From the NCBI GenBank assembly GCA_016875195.1, contig VGRY01000004.1:54913-118912 (forward strand): DNA of 64,000 bases, in the 5' to 3' direction. Shown here piece after piece: positions 15,432-23,215 of this stretch. Position 1 is the stretch's first letter; every line of letters begins with the position of its first letter. The translations under genes were made by a program, and so were the position numbers. This DNA comes from Deltaproteobacteria bacterium (GTDB lineage Bacteria; Desulfobacterota; BSN033; UBA1163). The notes below the pieces were generated by a model that did not search any database, was not told the origin of the DNA, and saw only the letters and a program-made list of their open reading frames with translations.

Positions 15432-16613
15432 TTATTCAATGCCAGGGAATTGAATTCTTTTAAACTTCCCTCCTTCGATCCGGACAAAGACCATATCCTT
15501 TTTGGTCAGACCGTCATGCTCCGTCGCACTGAACTGATAAATTCCATGCGTACCCTTAAAACCTTTCGTGTTCTCAAAAGCATCTCTCAGGCTGGAACGG
15601 GTCACCTTTCCCTTAATACGTTTCATGGAATCGACAATCAGGCCGATGGTATCATAGCCGTAACCGGCGATCTGATCGGAGGGTGTTCCATAACGCTCCT
15701 TCCACCGTTTATCAAAGTCAATGTTGATGGGTTTCGCGGGATCATTTTCATCAAGCTGGTCAAAGACCACAGGTTTGGCAGCGGGAAACTCCACACCCTC
15801 CATGGCTTCTCCACCCAGGGCAATGATGAAACCAAAACCAAAGGCATGAGTTCCGAGGACAGGGGTCTTCATCCCAAGGGCCCTTAAGTTCTTTGTAATG
15901 ATGGGGCCTGGAGGGCCACCTGTGCAGGCATAAAAGGCATCCACTTTCTCCTTCTGGAGAATGGGCTTGATCTTGGTAAGCTGGGGCGTCACATCAATAT
16001 CTCCGGGTTTATGAGTTTCCGGGGAGACGATCACTTTGATCCCCTTTGCCTCTCCAAATTTTTTAAAATTCTCAGCCAAACTCTGGGCCAGGGGCCATGC
16101 ACCATGAAAGACCAGAACCTTCTTATATTTTCTGGCGATCGAGAGATCCACCAGTTTCTGAGAGACGATGATATCGTTCTGGGCGATATTGAAGGCCCAT
16201 TGTTGCTTTAAGCCCCGGACCATAGGGTTGGAGGGACAGATGATGATATTGGTGATCTTCTCCCTTTCAGCGATGGCACGGGTCGTAGCCTGGAGATTGT
16301 CTTCAAAAGGACCAACGACCAATAGAATCTCCTTGTCCTTGGTGAATTTGGTCATGTTGGCCGCAGCTCTGCTCACATCGAAGCCGTTATCCTCAAAGAT
16401 CAACTCAAGGGGATGGCGGTCGATTCCTCCCATTTTATTGATTCTCTCCGCTTCCAGGACCATGGCATTCTTCAACGTCTTGGTAACCTCTGCCCACGGC
16501 CCGGTCAGCTCAAGATTGACCCCAATCTTGTAAGGGGTTTTGGCGGCATGGCCTGGTGAGATCCAAGAGATGAAAAGAAAGGCCGTCAAAATGAGCCAGA
16601 ATATTTTTTTCAT
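15432..16613 (-). CDS. Branched-chain amino acid-type ABC transporter substrate-binding protein
   Basis: A 393-aa periplasmic binding protein (Peripla_BP_6/LivK). It has a signal peptide (KKIFWLILTAFLFISW, cleavage near GHAA), followed by the family opening YKIGVNLELTGPWAEV and the conserved VGPFEDNLQATTRAIAE ligand-lobe region. The end reads KKDMVFVRIEGGKFKRI, typical of the family. AGGAGGATAATCA before ATG 16613 supports the start. It is first of the second Liv set and lies downstream of asd behind a nested hairpin. The ligand is unproven. Confidence 0.9.
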   Translation of the reverse strand: MKKIFWLILTAFLFISWISPGHAAKTPYKIGVNLELTGPWAEVTKTLKNAMVLEAERINKMGGIDRHPLELIFEDNGFDVSRAAANMTKFTKDKEILLVVGPFEDNLQATTRAIAEREKITNIIICPSNPMVRGLKQQWAFNIAQNDIIVSQKLVDLSIARKYKKVLVFHGAWPLAQSLAENFKKFGEAKGIKVIVSPETHKPGDIDVTPQLTKIKPILQKEKVDAFYACTGGPPGPIITKNLRALGMKTPVLGTHAFGFGFIIALGGEAMEGVEFPAAKPVVFDQLDENDPAKPINIDFDKRWKERYGTPSDQIAGYGYDTIGLIVDSMKRIKGKVTRSSLRDAFENTKGFKGTHGIYQFSATEHDGLTKKDMVFVRIEGGKFKRIQFPGIE

Positions 16614-16626
16614 TGATTATCCTCCT

Positions 16627-16693
16627 ATGTAGTAGCGCCCCCATTTACTGGGGGCGATTAAATTTGCGTCAGCGATTAATGCCGACGCTACAT
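16627..16693. repeat. Nested palindromic element between asd and the Liv binding-protein gene
   Basis: Two stems, CGCCCCC/GGGGGCG (16636-16642, 16650-16656) and GCGTC/GACGC (16666-16670, 16684-16688), lie inside outer arms ATGTAGTAGCG (16627-16637) and CGCTACAT (16686-16693). It looks like a REP-type mobile palindrome and ends right before the ribosome site of the next gene. Confidence 0.55.
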
Positions 16694-16707
16694 TACGGTT
16701 CTTGCCT

Positions 16708-17730
16708 TTACAAATACTTCTGTATCAGGACCTCTGCGATCTGGACGGCATTGAGCGCAGCGCCCTTCCGGATGTTGTCTGAAACGACCCACATGTTGAT
16801 TCCATTAGGGATAGACTCATCCTCACGAATCCTTCCCACAAAGGTCTCATCCTTTCCAGCCGCGTTAATGGCCAGGGGGTATTCGGACTTCTTCGGATTA
16901 TCGACAACGACCACGCCAGGAGCCTTGGAGAGGATTTCTCTCACCTCATTTGCTGTCAGTTTCTTCTCGGTTTCGATATTGACCGATTCCGAATGGCTGT
17001 AAAAAACAGGGACTCTGACCGTGGTGGCAGTGACGCGGATGGAATCATCCTCCAGGATCTTCTTCGTCTCATTGACCATCTTCATCTCCTCTTTAGTGTA
17101 ACCGTTTTCGAGGAAGACATCGATATGGGGTAAGCAATTGAAGGCGATCTGATGAGGATAGACCTCCCGTTTGATCTCCTGCTGGTTGTAGATGGACAGA
17201 ACCTGACTCTCCAGCTCCTTGATTGCCCTTTTTCCCGTACCGGAGACCGACTGATAGGTGGAGACGACGATCCGTTTGATCCTTGCCGCATCATGGATGG
17301 GCTTCAGCGCTACGACCATCTGAATGGTCGAACAGTTGGGATTGGCGATGATATTCTTTTTAGGATAGCCGGCGACGGCATGGGCATTAACCTCTGGAAC
17401 GACCAGGGGAACCTCTGGATCCATACGGAACGCACTTGTATTGTCAATGACCACACAGCCTGCTTTTCCTGCAACGGGAGCAAACTTCTGGCTGACCGAT
17501 CCACCAGGAGAGAAGAGTCCGATATCCATTCCGGCAAAGGAGTTTTCATCCATCACCTCAACGGCGTATTCCTTTCCCTTAAACTCCATCCTGGTACCTG
17601 CTCCCCGGGTTGAGGCAAGAAGTTTTAACCGGTCCACAGGAAAATTTCTCTGCTCGAGAATGGATACCATCTCATTTCCCACGGCGCCCGTAGCACCCGC
17701 GACCGCCACATTGTATTTTGTCTTTTTCAT
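16708..17730 (-). CDS. asd: Aspartate-semialdehyde dehydrogenase
   Basis: A 340-aa NADP-dependent enzyme converting aspartyl phosphate to aspartate semialdehyde, the branch point to lysine/diaminopimelate, threonine and methionine. It shows the cofactor loop AVAGATGAVGNEM, the phosphate-site ASTRGAGT, the catalytic Cys in NPNCSTIQM (about 132) and the substrate-binding VVSTYQSVSGTGKRA. Start ATG 17730 follows GGAGGTGCTT; the ORF extends 27 bases further up without a better start. A long leader containing an attenuator-like hairpin (17949-17981) and a palindrome (17815-17935) lies upstream, suggesting control at the RNA level. Confidence 0.93.
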   Translation of the reverse strand: MKKTKYNVAVAGATGAVGNEMVSILEQRNFPVDRLKLLASTRGAGTRMEFKGKEYAVEVMDENSFAGMDIGLFSPGGSVSQKFAPVAGKAGCVVIDNTSAFRMDPEVPLVVPEVNAHAVAGYPKKNIIANPNCSTIQMVVALKPIHDAARIKRIVVSTYQSVSGTGKRAIKELESQVLSIYNQQEIKREVYPHQIAFNCLPHIDVFLENGYTKEEMKMVNETKKILEDDSIRVTATTVRVPVFYSHSESVNIETEKKLTANEVREILSKAPGVVVVDNPKKSEYPLAINAAGKDETFVGRIREDESIPNGINMWVVSDNIRKGAALNAVQIAEVLIQKYL

Positions 17731-17814
17731 AAGCACCTCCGATGACTCGTAAAGCAAAGGTTTCGTCTAATGGCAACGGTAACAATAACCATATCTTTTA
17801 ATTGAAATTAACGT

Positions 17815-17935
17815 TAGTCGTTGTCGAAACTCGTATCGAAGCTTGTTTGTTGAAACTGGAGGCTCGGATTTTTTCGAGAATCGAGCTTCCTGCTTCTAAT
17901 TTCGATACGAGCATCGTCACCGATAACCGACTGAC
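17815..17935. repeat. Long imperfect palindrome in the asd leader
   Basis: The core CTCGTATCGAA (17830-17840) and TTCGATACGAG (17901-17911) is perfect. The arms continue imperfectly outward (GTTAGTCG... / ...CGACTGACG) and inward (GAGGCTCGGATT / AGAATCGAGCTTC). It is one of the word-built spacer palindromes. Confidence 0.65.
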
Positions 17936-17948
17936 GCTTATCCTATTA

Positions 17949-17981
17949 TAAAAACAGGGATGCCCCTTCGAACACCCCTGT
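17949..17981 (-). terminator. Intrinsic terminator or attenuator in the asd leader
   Basis: On the minus strand ACAGGGGTG (17981-17973) pairs with CATCCCTGT (17962-17954), including one G-T pair, and is followed by TTTTTATAAT. No gene lies upstream on that strand, so it most likely acts within the asd leader, about 220 bases before the start codon. Confidence 0.55.
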
Positions 17982-18152
17982 CCTTTTGATACATCGTTGT
18001 ATCGGTGTAATACTATAAATAGAGGAAAGAAGAGGATTTTGTCAAGTCGGAGCGTGAAGATTTCTGGAAAAATTTCAGAAATCTTTATACCAGTGGGCTT
18101 TTGCCTGAGAAAGGTTAGGGTTTTTCCGTCGTCCATGAAATGAAAAACCCGT

Positions 18153-18186
18153 CAAAGAGGAAAAACTTACTCTTTGTGGTTTTTTT
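18153..18186. terminator. Bidirectional terminator-like hairpin in the asd/island gap
   Basis: CAAAGAG (18153-18159) and CTCTTTG (18170-18176) form a stem with TGGTTTTTTT after it on the + strand and ACGGGTTTTT on the - strand. It separates the asd leader from the defence-like island. The rest of the 17731-18365 gap holds the asd leader elements and otherwise nothing recognisable. Confidence 0.5.
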
Positions 18187-18316
18187 GAGGTCCATTTTCC
18201 AAAGAATCTGATTCGCTACCAACTTCATATCCCTCGATTTTCCTTCAAGAGTTATCGGCTTCCTCGTTTCCTCCATTTTTCCTAATTCCTTTTGGATGAA
18301 GTGAAATCATTTGTAA

Positions 18317-18345
18317 TTGCCATAAAATTGAATTTTTGGTATAAA
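18317..18345 (+). promoter_or_regulatory. Candidate promoter before the island
   Basis: TTGCCA (18317-18322), a 17-base spacer and TATAAA (18340-18345). If active it would drive transcription through the helicase remnant into the AlbA_2 gene. Confidence 0.4.
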
Positions 18346-18365
18346 GAGGGCAACTTCCTGGGTGA

Positions 18366-18866
18366 TTCCCATTTTTTAGAAAATTTGTACCCTTACAGGA
18401 GGAGGTTATCCGACGATTCTTCACCTTGTCGGCCAAAGTGGGGAATCCGCTGTCTTTATTTCCCGAACATCCGATCCTCGAGTCAGAAATCAATGAACAC
18501 AGGGAGGTAATTCAACAGGTCATATCCCAACGTAATGCAGCTATTTTCGAAGCCGAGGCGGAGAAACTCCACGGTTGGGCAGACGACCTGAAAGTCGGTC
18601 TTGAGCAGGAAATAAAAGACCTTGACCGGCAAATCAAAGAGGCTCGCCGCACAGCTACTGCTGCTCTTACGCTGGAAGATAAATTGGCAGGGCAGAAGCA
18701 GGTCAAAGCGCTTGAGCAGCAGCGCAATGGCAAGCGCCGTGCTTTATTTGATGCCCAGGATGAAATTGACCGTCAGCGTGAACGCTTGATCGCTGAAATT
18801 GAAGACAAGTTGAAGCAGCGCACTTCGATGACCATGCTATTCACGATACGGTGGAGACTAACATGA
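18366..18866 (+). pseudogene. C-terminal remnant of an SNF2-type defence helicase
   Basis: The frame is open from 18366 to the stop at 18864-18866. From about 18393 it reads LQEEVIRRFFTLSAKV, then FEAEAEKLHGWADDLK, a Lys/Glu-rich coiled coil (LDRQIKEARRTATAAL, AQDEIDRQRERL) and the end LFTIRWRLT. From memory this is the tail of large SNF2/DEAD helicases found in phage-defence clusters such as DISARM-like loci; the helicase motifs themselves are absent. GGAGGAGG at 18398-18405 looks like a ribosome site but encodes Glu-Glu in the homologous region, so it is coding relic. The gene is thus 5'-truncated with no proper start. Its stop overlaps the next start (ATGA). Confidence 0.65.
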
Positions 18867-19039
18867 TTCCCAACATTCCGGTTAGCCTCAAAGAATTACG
18901 ACAGTTGCTCAAAACTGGCGAGTTGAAGCTGGAGCCGCAGCCAGAGTCACAGCTAAAGATACGGCTAGAGTCGCAGCCAGAGTCGATGAGTTGGCGTGTT
19001 TTGAGATTACTTCAAACTGCTTCTGGAATAAGCCGATGA
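18863..19039 (+). CDS. Small ORF with Pro-Glu-Ser repeats, probable truncated gene
   Basis: A 58-aa ORF starting in an ATGA overlap with the helicase remnant and ending in a second ATGA overlap with the AlbA_2 gene. It reads VSLKELRQLLKTGELK, then QPESQ...ESQPES and VLRLLQTASGISR. From memory, Pro-Glu-Ser linkers followed by a V-L-x-L-L helix occur before winged-helix domains at the C-terminus of ATP-binding regulators, so this may be a linker region with the rest deleted. It could also be a real small peptide, because both overlaps are neat. I do not assign a function. Confidence 0.4.
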   Translation: MIPNIPVSLKELRQLLKTGELKLEPQPESQLKIRLESQPESMSWRVLRLLQTASGISR

Positions 19040-20394
19040 TGAATATTGATACGATTAATATGCTGATTCAGGAGGGTGAAGGCCTTACAGTTGAATTCAA
19101 GGAGCGCTTCACTCCAAGAATCGATGAGGATATCGTGGCTTTTGCGAATACAAAGGGAGGGTCCATTTTTCTTGGCGTTAAGGATGACCGAACGATCTCT
19201 GGAGAAAAGTTGACAAACGATCTGAAAGCACGGATCAATTCGATTACCCGGAATTGCAGCCCACCAATCCAGGTCAACTTGAAACAACTAGGCGATGTCG
19301 TCTCTGTTGAAGTTCCGCAAGGAGAAGAAAAGCCTTACTGCTGTAAATCTGGATACTTCAGGCGACTGGATGGAACCACCCCAAAAATGACAAATCACGA
19401 ATTGCGTATCATGTTTCAAAACGGTGAGACACTCCCCTTTGAAGAAAGAATCAACAAGGGTATTACGTGGGGCGATATTTCAAAACAGAAGATCAAGGAC
19501 TTCTTAAAAGAAGCAGATATATCTCTTAAACGGATATCCCCTGAAGATTTACTTTCTAGTTTAAACGTGTCCAGAGAAGGGCGCATTACGAACGCAGGGG
19601 TCCTCTTTTTCGCAGAAAATGTCCGCAGGTTTGTCCTTCAGGCACAGATGACGCTGATTGCTTTCAAAGGAAGAGAGAAGGTCCACATCTATGATCGGCA
19701 AGATATTCAGGATGACCTTTTAACCCAATTTAATGCCGCCGTGTTCTTCTTCAAAAAACACCTCAACAGGCGAAGCATCATAAGAGGCGTGAATCGGGAA
19801 GATGTCTATGAAATTCCCCTCGAAGCTATACGTGAAGCTGTCGTCAACGCCATTGTCCATCGCGATTACAGTATCCGGGGCACAAGTCTGATGGTGGAGA
19901 TATATGACGACCGGGTCGAGATTACAAATCCAGGAGGTCTGCCGAGAGGATTGCAGGAAAAAGATTTTGGCAGGATATCCGTAAGAAGAAACGAGATTAT
20001 TGCCGATCTTTTCTACAGAATGGACAAGGTGGAAAGAGCGGGAACGGGGATTCAGAGAATGAAGGATTCTATGAAGGCCGCGGGATTGCCTTTGCCGGAG
20101 ATCAAGTATGATACGTTCTTTACTATCACTTTGAGAAGACCTCCGAAAGAGGAAATACCCGGTTCGGTGAAAGGTTCGGAGAAAAGTTCGGAGAAAGGTA
20201 CGGAGAAAAGTTCGGAGAAAATACTTGAAGTGATCCGAGGAAATCGCCGAATAAGCGCCCGTGAAATAGGTGAGATGGTTGGCATCTCTCCACGAGCAGT
20301 GGAAAAGCTTATTTCGAAACTCAAACGAGAAGGCCACCTCAACCGAGTTGGACCAGACAAGGGCGGGTATTGGGAGATAGTCGAAGATAAATGA
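19036..20394 (+). CDS. AlbA_2 / HATPase-domain transcriptional regulator (RecG-like DUF4062-type ATP-binding protein)
   Basis: A 452-aa protein of the AlbA_2 (old AAA_4, Schlafen-related) group. The N-terminal AlbA_2 domain shows VEFKERF and FANTKGGSIFLGVKDD (about residues 17-55). The middle has an HATPase_c_4 region with EAVVNAIVHRDYS (about 280) and the Gly box GTGIQRM. The C-terminus is a winged helix (ISAREIGEMVGISPRAVEKL). Between them is a run of 12-base repeats encoding GSEKSSEKGTEKSSEK. The start is ATG 19036 or the adjacent ATG 19039; the frame further upstream is shadow. Such genes often accompany restriction or other defence loci; a regulatory or nucleic-acid-binding role is inferred. 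181 bases separate it from the next gene. Confidence 0.78.
   Translation: MMNIDTINMLIQEGEGLTVEFKERFTPRIDEDIVAFANTKGGSIFLGVKDDRTISGEKLTNDLKARINSITRNCSPPIQVNLKQLGDVVSVEVPQGEEKPYCCKSGYFRRLDGTTPKMTNHELRIMFQNGETLPFEERINKGITWGDISKQKIKDFLKEADISLKRISPEDLLSSLNVSREGRITNAGVLFFAENVRRFVLQAQMTLIAFKGREKVHIYDRQDIQDDLLTQFNAAVFFFKKHLNRRSIIRGVNREDVYEIPLEAIREAVVNAIVHRDYSIRGTSLMVEIYDDRVEITNPGGLPRGLQEKDFGRISVRRNEIIADLFYRMDKVERAGTGIQRMKDSMKAAGLPLPEIKYDTFFTITLRRPPKEEIPGSVKGSEKSSEKGTEKSSEKILEVIRGNRRISAREIGEMVGISPRAVEKLISKLKREGHLNRVGPDKGGYWEIVEDK
20163..20222 (+). repeat. In-frame tandem 12-base repeats
   Basis: Five copies of a 12-base unit close to AGTTCGGAGAAA code for the Ser-Glu-Lys linker between the ATPase-like domain and winged helix of the AlbA_2 protein. 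The copy number could vary by slippage. Confidence 0.7.
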
Positions 20395-20414
20395 TGACCT
20401 AAGTCTCTTGTAGT

Positions 20415-20525
20415 TTGTCATTTCGGGCCTGACCCGGAATCCAGTGTTTTCCAGGTTTCGCGGGAATGGGGCTCTTTGCTTTGACCAATGTCGCTTATAA
20501 ACACTGGACGGTCGGGATATCCGGT
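20415..20525. repeat. Intergenic palindrome of the CCCGGAATCCAG type
   Basis: TCCAGTGTTT (20440-20449) and AAACACTGGA (20499-20508) are perfect inverted arms beside GGGCCTGACCCGGAATCC. From memory, very similar sequences are scattered through many bacterial genomes. It separates the AlbA_2 gene from the restriction gene set. Confidence 0.6.
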
Positions 20526-20575
20526 TTTGTCACCAGATTGACAGAATCCATTCTGTGGAGTAGGTAAATAGTGTG

Positions 20576-21553
20576 ATGGAAAATATAGGCTATTCACTGG
20601 ATATTATTTTTCAATATCCCCCTGATCTTCTGGGTCTTCTAACTGAGGTTTTGCCCCGGCTTTGCAAAACAAAGAAGGATCTCCTCCTATTTTTTCAAGG
20701 TGCAGGAGTTAGTCATGGTCTTCTGTCTCCTTATGAGGCTTTACTAAAAACAAAACGGGAATCGTTCAAGAAGCACATCGTTACCCAGGAAATTTTGAAA
20801 AAGCTCAACGAATTAGGGGAACGCAGTCTTCGTAAGAGGCGAGAGCTATTAAAGCGCGTCACAGAGTTTCAAGATTTCTCTGTGTGCTGGGAACCTGATC
20901 AAGCTCCGGCCAGGGGCCTGGTAGCCCAGATTCGTGAACTTGTAAACGTCAAAGACTCATTCACACGTATTAACTTAGAGAGGGAATACGAACGCAAGCA
21001 GAGACTGGCAGAGGAGACAAGAAAGGCTGAAGTATTGCGTAAGCGGCAGCAAGAGTTCCAAGAGATTAAGCAGGGTTTTTTCGCTCTGTTTGGGGAACCA
21101 AATCCCTACAAACGCGGAAAGGCTGTAGAAGCAGTGCTTAACCGTTACTTCAAATATTGTGGCATTTCAGTGTCGGAGGCCATCACCCTAAAAGGAGATG
21201 CTGGGAGTGGGATTATTGAACAAATTGACGGTGTTGTCCAAATCAGGGGACAGCTTTTTTTGGTAGAGGTAAAGTGGGAACAAGAGGCACTTGGGCGCGA
21301 TAAAGTCGCATCACATCTTGTCCGAGTGTTTAGCCGAGGCTTAGCTGGAGGAATTTTCATCTCTTACTCAGATTACTCTGCCCCGGCGATTCTGGATTGC
21401 AAAGAGGCTCTACGGGACAAGGTGATCATCCTATGCAAGCTGGATGAATTCTTTCATGCCCTGGAACGCGAGATGGATTTAATAAAGATACTCCACGACA
21501 AGATCGACGCAGCAGTGATTCATAAAAACCCATTATTATCTCCAACGCTGTAA
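20576..21553 (+). CDS. Restriction endonuclease-like protein (Mrr_cat-type PD-(D/E)XK)
   Basis: A 325-aa protein. The N-terminal part (DIIFQYPPDLLGLLTEVLP; KKDLLLFFQGAGV) resembles an uncharacterised domain I have seen in front of restriction-type nucleases. Residues about 140-170 are a charged coiled coil (REYERKQRLAEETRKAEVLRKR). The C-terminal domain has the nuclease pattern: AVEAVLNRYF helix, an Asp in EQIDGVVQIRG (about 224) and LFLVEVKW (E-x-K, about 235), followed by the VRVFSRGLAGGIFISYS strand. A role as a DNA-cutting partner of the adjoining methyltransferase is inferred. ATG 20576 is preferred to GTG 20573. The methyltransferase starts 22 bases after its stop. Confidence 0.72.
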   Translation: MENIGYSLDIIFQYPPDLLGLLTEVLPRLCKTKKDLLLFFQGAGVSHGLLSPYEALLKTKRESFKKHIVTQEILKKLNELGERSLRKRRELLKRVTEFQDFSVCWEPDQAPARGLVAQIRELVNVKDSFTRINLEREYERKQRLAEETRKAEVLRKRQQEFQEIKQGFFALFGEPNPYKRGKAVEAVLNRYFKYCGISVSEAITLKGDAGSGIIEQIDGVVQIRGQLFLVEVKWEQEALGRDKVASHLVRVFSRGLAGGIFISYSDYSAPAILDCKEALRDKVIILCKLDEFFHALEREMDLIKILHDKIDAAVIHKNPLLSPTL

Positions 21554-21575
21554 TGAAGGACAAGGTTTTGCGCCA

Positions 21576-23213
21576 ATGGTTACGAAACAAAAACTTGAGC
21601 TGACGTGGATTGGGAAGGAGAACCGGCCGCGGCTGGAGCCGCGCATCCTTCTTGAAGACCAGGAGAAATCCTATCACGCTCCACACCGAGTCACAGATCA
21701 CGATATTTTCGACAACCGCCTCATCTTTGGGGATAACCTCCTTGCTTTGAAAGCACTGGAGCAGGAGTTTACAGGAAAGATCAAGTGCGTTTTTATTGAT
21801 CCACCGTATAACACAGGAAGCGCATTCGAACATTACGACGATGGTCTTGAACATTCAATCTGGTTGTCCTTATTGCGTGACCGCCTTGAATTGCTAAAGA
21901 GACTACTACGTGAAGATGGGGCAATCTGGATAACCATTGATGATAACGAGGCTCACTATCTGAAAGTACTTTGTGACGAGATATTTGGAAGGACTAACTT
22001 TGTTGCTAACTGCATCTGGCAAAAAGTTTATAGTGAAAGGATGGATGCAACGGGTTTCAGTGCGAGTCATGACCACATCTTGGTCTATCGCAAGAGTGAA
22101 GCCTTCTCAGTGAAGCAGCTTTCAAAGGAGCAGAATGCACAGCAATTCAACTATTTTGACGAGAAAAACAGTAAATATTACCGGCGGCGGTCATTGCGTA
22201 AAGAGGGCTCGGAATCAAGAAGAGAAGACCGCCCTTCCATGTGGTATCCGATTGAAGCACCGGATGGGAGACAAGTGTGGCCGGTAAAACCTGATGGAAC
22301 AGAAGGACGGTGGCGTTGGAAAAAAGAAACCATTCCAGCGAACTTAGATATTCTTGAGTTTGTGAAGAGAGAGGCACATTGGGAAATCTACGTAAAACAA
22401 TATTTGGAGGACAATCCAACACGTCCACCAAACACGATATGGTTACAAGAAGAAGTAGGTCATAATCATGAGGCAAAACTCGAAGTAAAAGCCTTCAATA
22501 ATGAGATAGTTTTCGATACCCCGAAACCTGAGCGTTTACTTAAACGGGTTCTCGAATTGGGATCTAATCCGGGTGATTGGGTGATAGACTCCTTCGCTGG
22601 ATCTGGTACAACTGGGGCGGTAGCGCATAAGATGGGGCGGCGGTGGATTATGGTGGAGTTGGGGGAACACTGTCACACGCACATTATCCCTCGTATGAAG
22701 AAGGTTATTGATGGTACGGATAAAGGCGGAATTACGGAAGCTGTTGGCTGGAAAGGTGGTGGAGGGTTCCGGTACTACCGCCTTGGTCCCTCGCTGCTTG
22801 AGAAGGACCAGTTTGGGAATTGGATTATCAACAAGAAGTATAATGCCGCTATGCTTGCTGAGGCTATCTGCAAGCTTGAGGGATTCACTTATGCCCCAAG
22901 TGAGGAAGTCTATTGGCAGCATGGCCATTCCACTGAGAATGATTTTATCTACATTACCACGCAGACGCTGACCCGTGAACAGTTCCAAAGACTTTCGGAC
23001 GAGGTGGGCGAAAGCCGGAGCTTGCTCATCATGTGCGGGGCTTTTCGTATAAAGAACCTCGATGATTTCCCCAATCTCACCGTCAAGAAAATCCCCAAGG
23101 CGGTTATGAGCCGTTGCGAATGGGGAACAGACGACTACAGCCTCCAAGTGGAGAACCTGCCTAAGGCGCCACCAGAACCAGGTCAGCTACAACTCTTTGG
23201 CAAGGAGGATTAG
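21576..23213 (+). CDS. Site-specific DNA methyltransferase, beta class (type III Mod-like)
   Basis: A 545-aa amino-methyltransferase. Motif IV is DPPYNTG (residues 75-81), directly followed by the FEHYDDGLEHSIWLSLLRDRL helix typical of type III Mod. The SAM-binding motif I, FAGSGTTG, comes later (about 340), which is the beta-class order. The segment between them is the likely target-recognition region. An extra C-terminal domain (about 410-545, YAPSEEVYWQHGHS...) is seen in this Mod subgroup. The likely product is N6-methyladenine, protecting host DNA; the recognised sequence cannot be read. It is followed after 2 bases by the YhcG gene and then the Res-like gene, forming one operon. Confidence 0.85.
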   Translation: MVTKQKLELTWIGKENRPRLEPRILLEDQEKSYHAPHRVTDHDIFDNRLIFGDNLLALKALEQEFTGKIKCVFIDPPYNTGSAFEHYDDGLEHSIWLSLLRDRLELLKRLLREDGAIWITIDDNEAHYLKVLCDEIFGRTNFVANCIWQKVYSERMDATGFSASHDHILVYRKSEAFSVKQLSKEQNAQQFNYFDEKNSKYYRRRSLRKEGSESRREDRPSMWYPIEAPDGRQVWPVKPDGTEGRWRWKKETIPANLDILEFVKREAHWEIYVKQYLEDNPTRPPNTIWLQEEVGHNHEAKLEVKAFNNEIVFDTPKPERLLKRVLELGSNPGDWVIDSFAGSGTTGAVAHKMGRRWIMVELGEHCHTHIIPRMKKVIDGTDKGGITEAVGWKGGGGFRYYRLGPSLLEKDQFGNWIINKKYNAAMLAEAICKLEGFTYAPSEEVYWQHGHSTENDFIYITTQTLTREQFQRLSDEVGESRSLLIMCGAFRIKNLDDFPNLTVKKIPKAVMSRCEWGTDDYSLQVENLPKAPPEPGQLQLFGKED

Positions 23214-23215
23214 TC

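Noticed and set aside
18398..18405. GGAGGAGG as a ribosome binding site for the helicase-tail ORF
   Set aside because: The bases encode Glu-Glu in a stretch (EEVIRRFFTL) that fits the helicase family, and no start codon lies at suitable spacing in frame.
18991..19035. Upstream extension of the AlbA_2 gene (MACFEITSNCFWNK)
   Set aside because: It is out-of-frame text of the preceding small ORF; the ATGATG at 19036 gives the family N-terminus.
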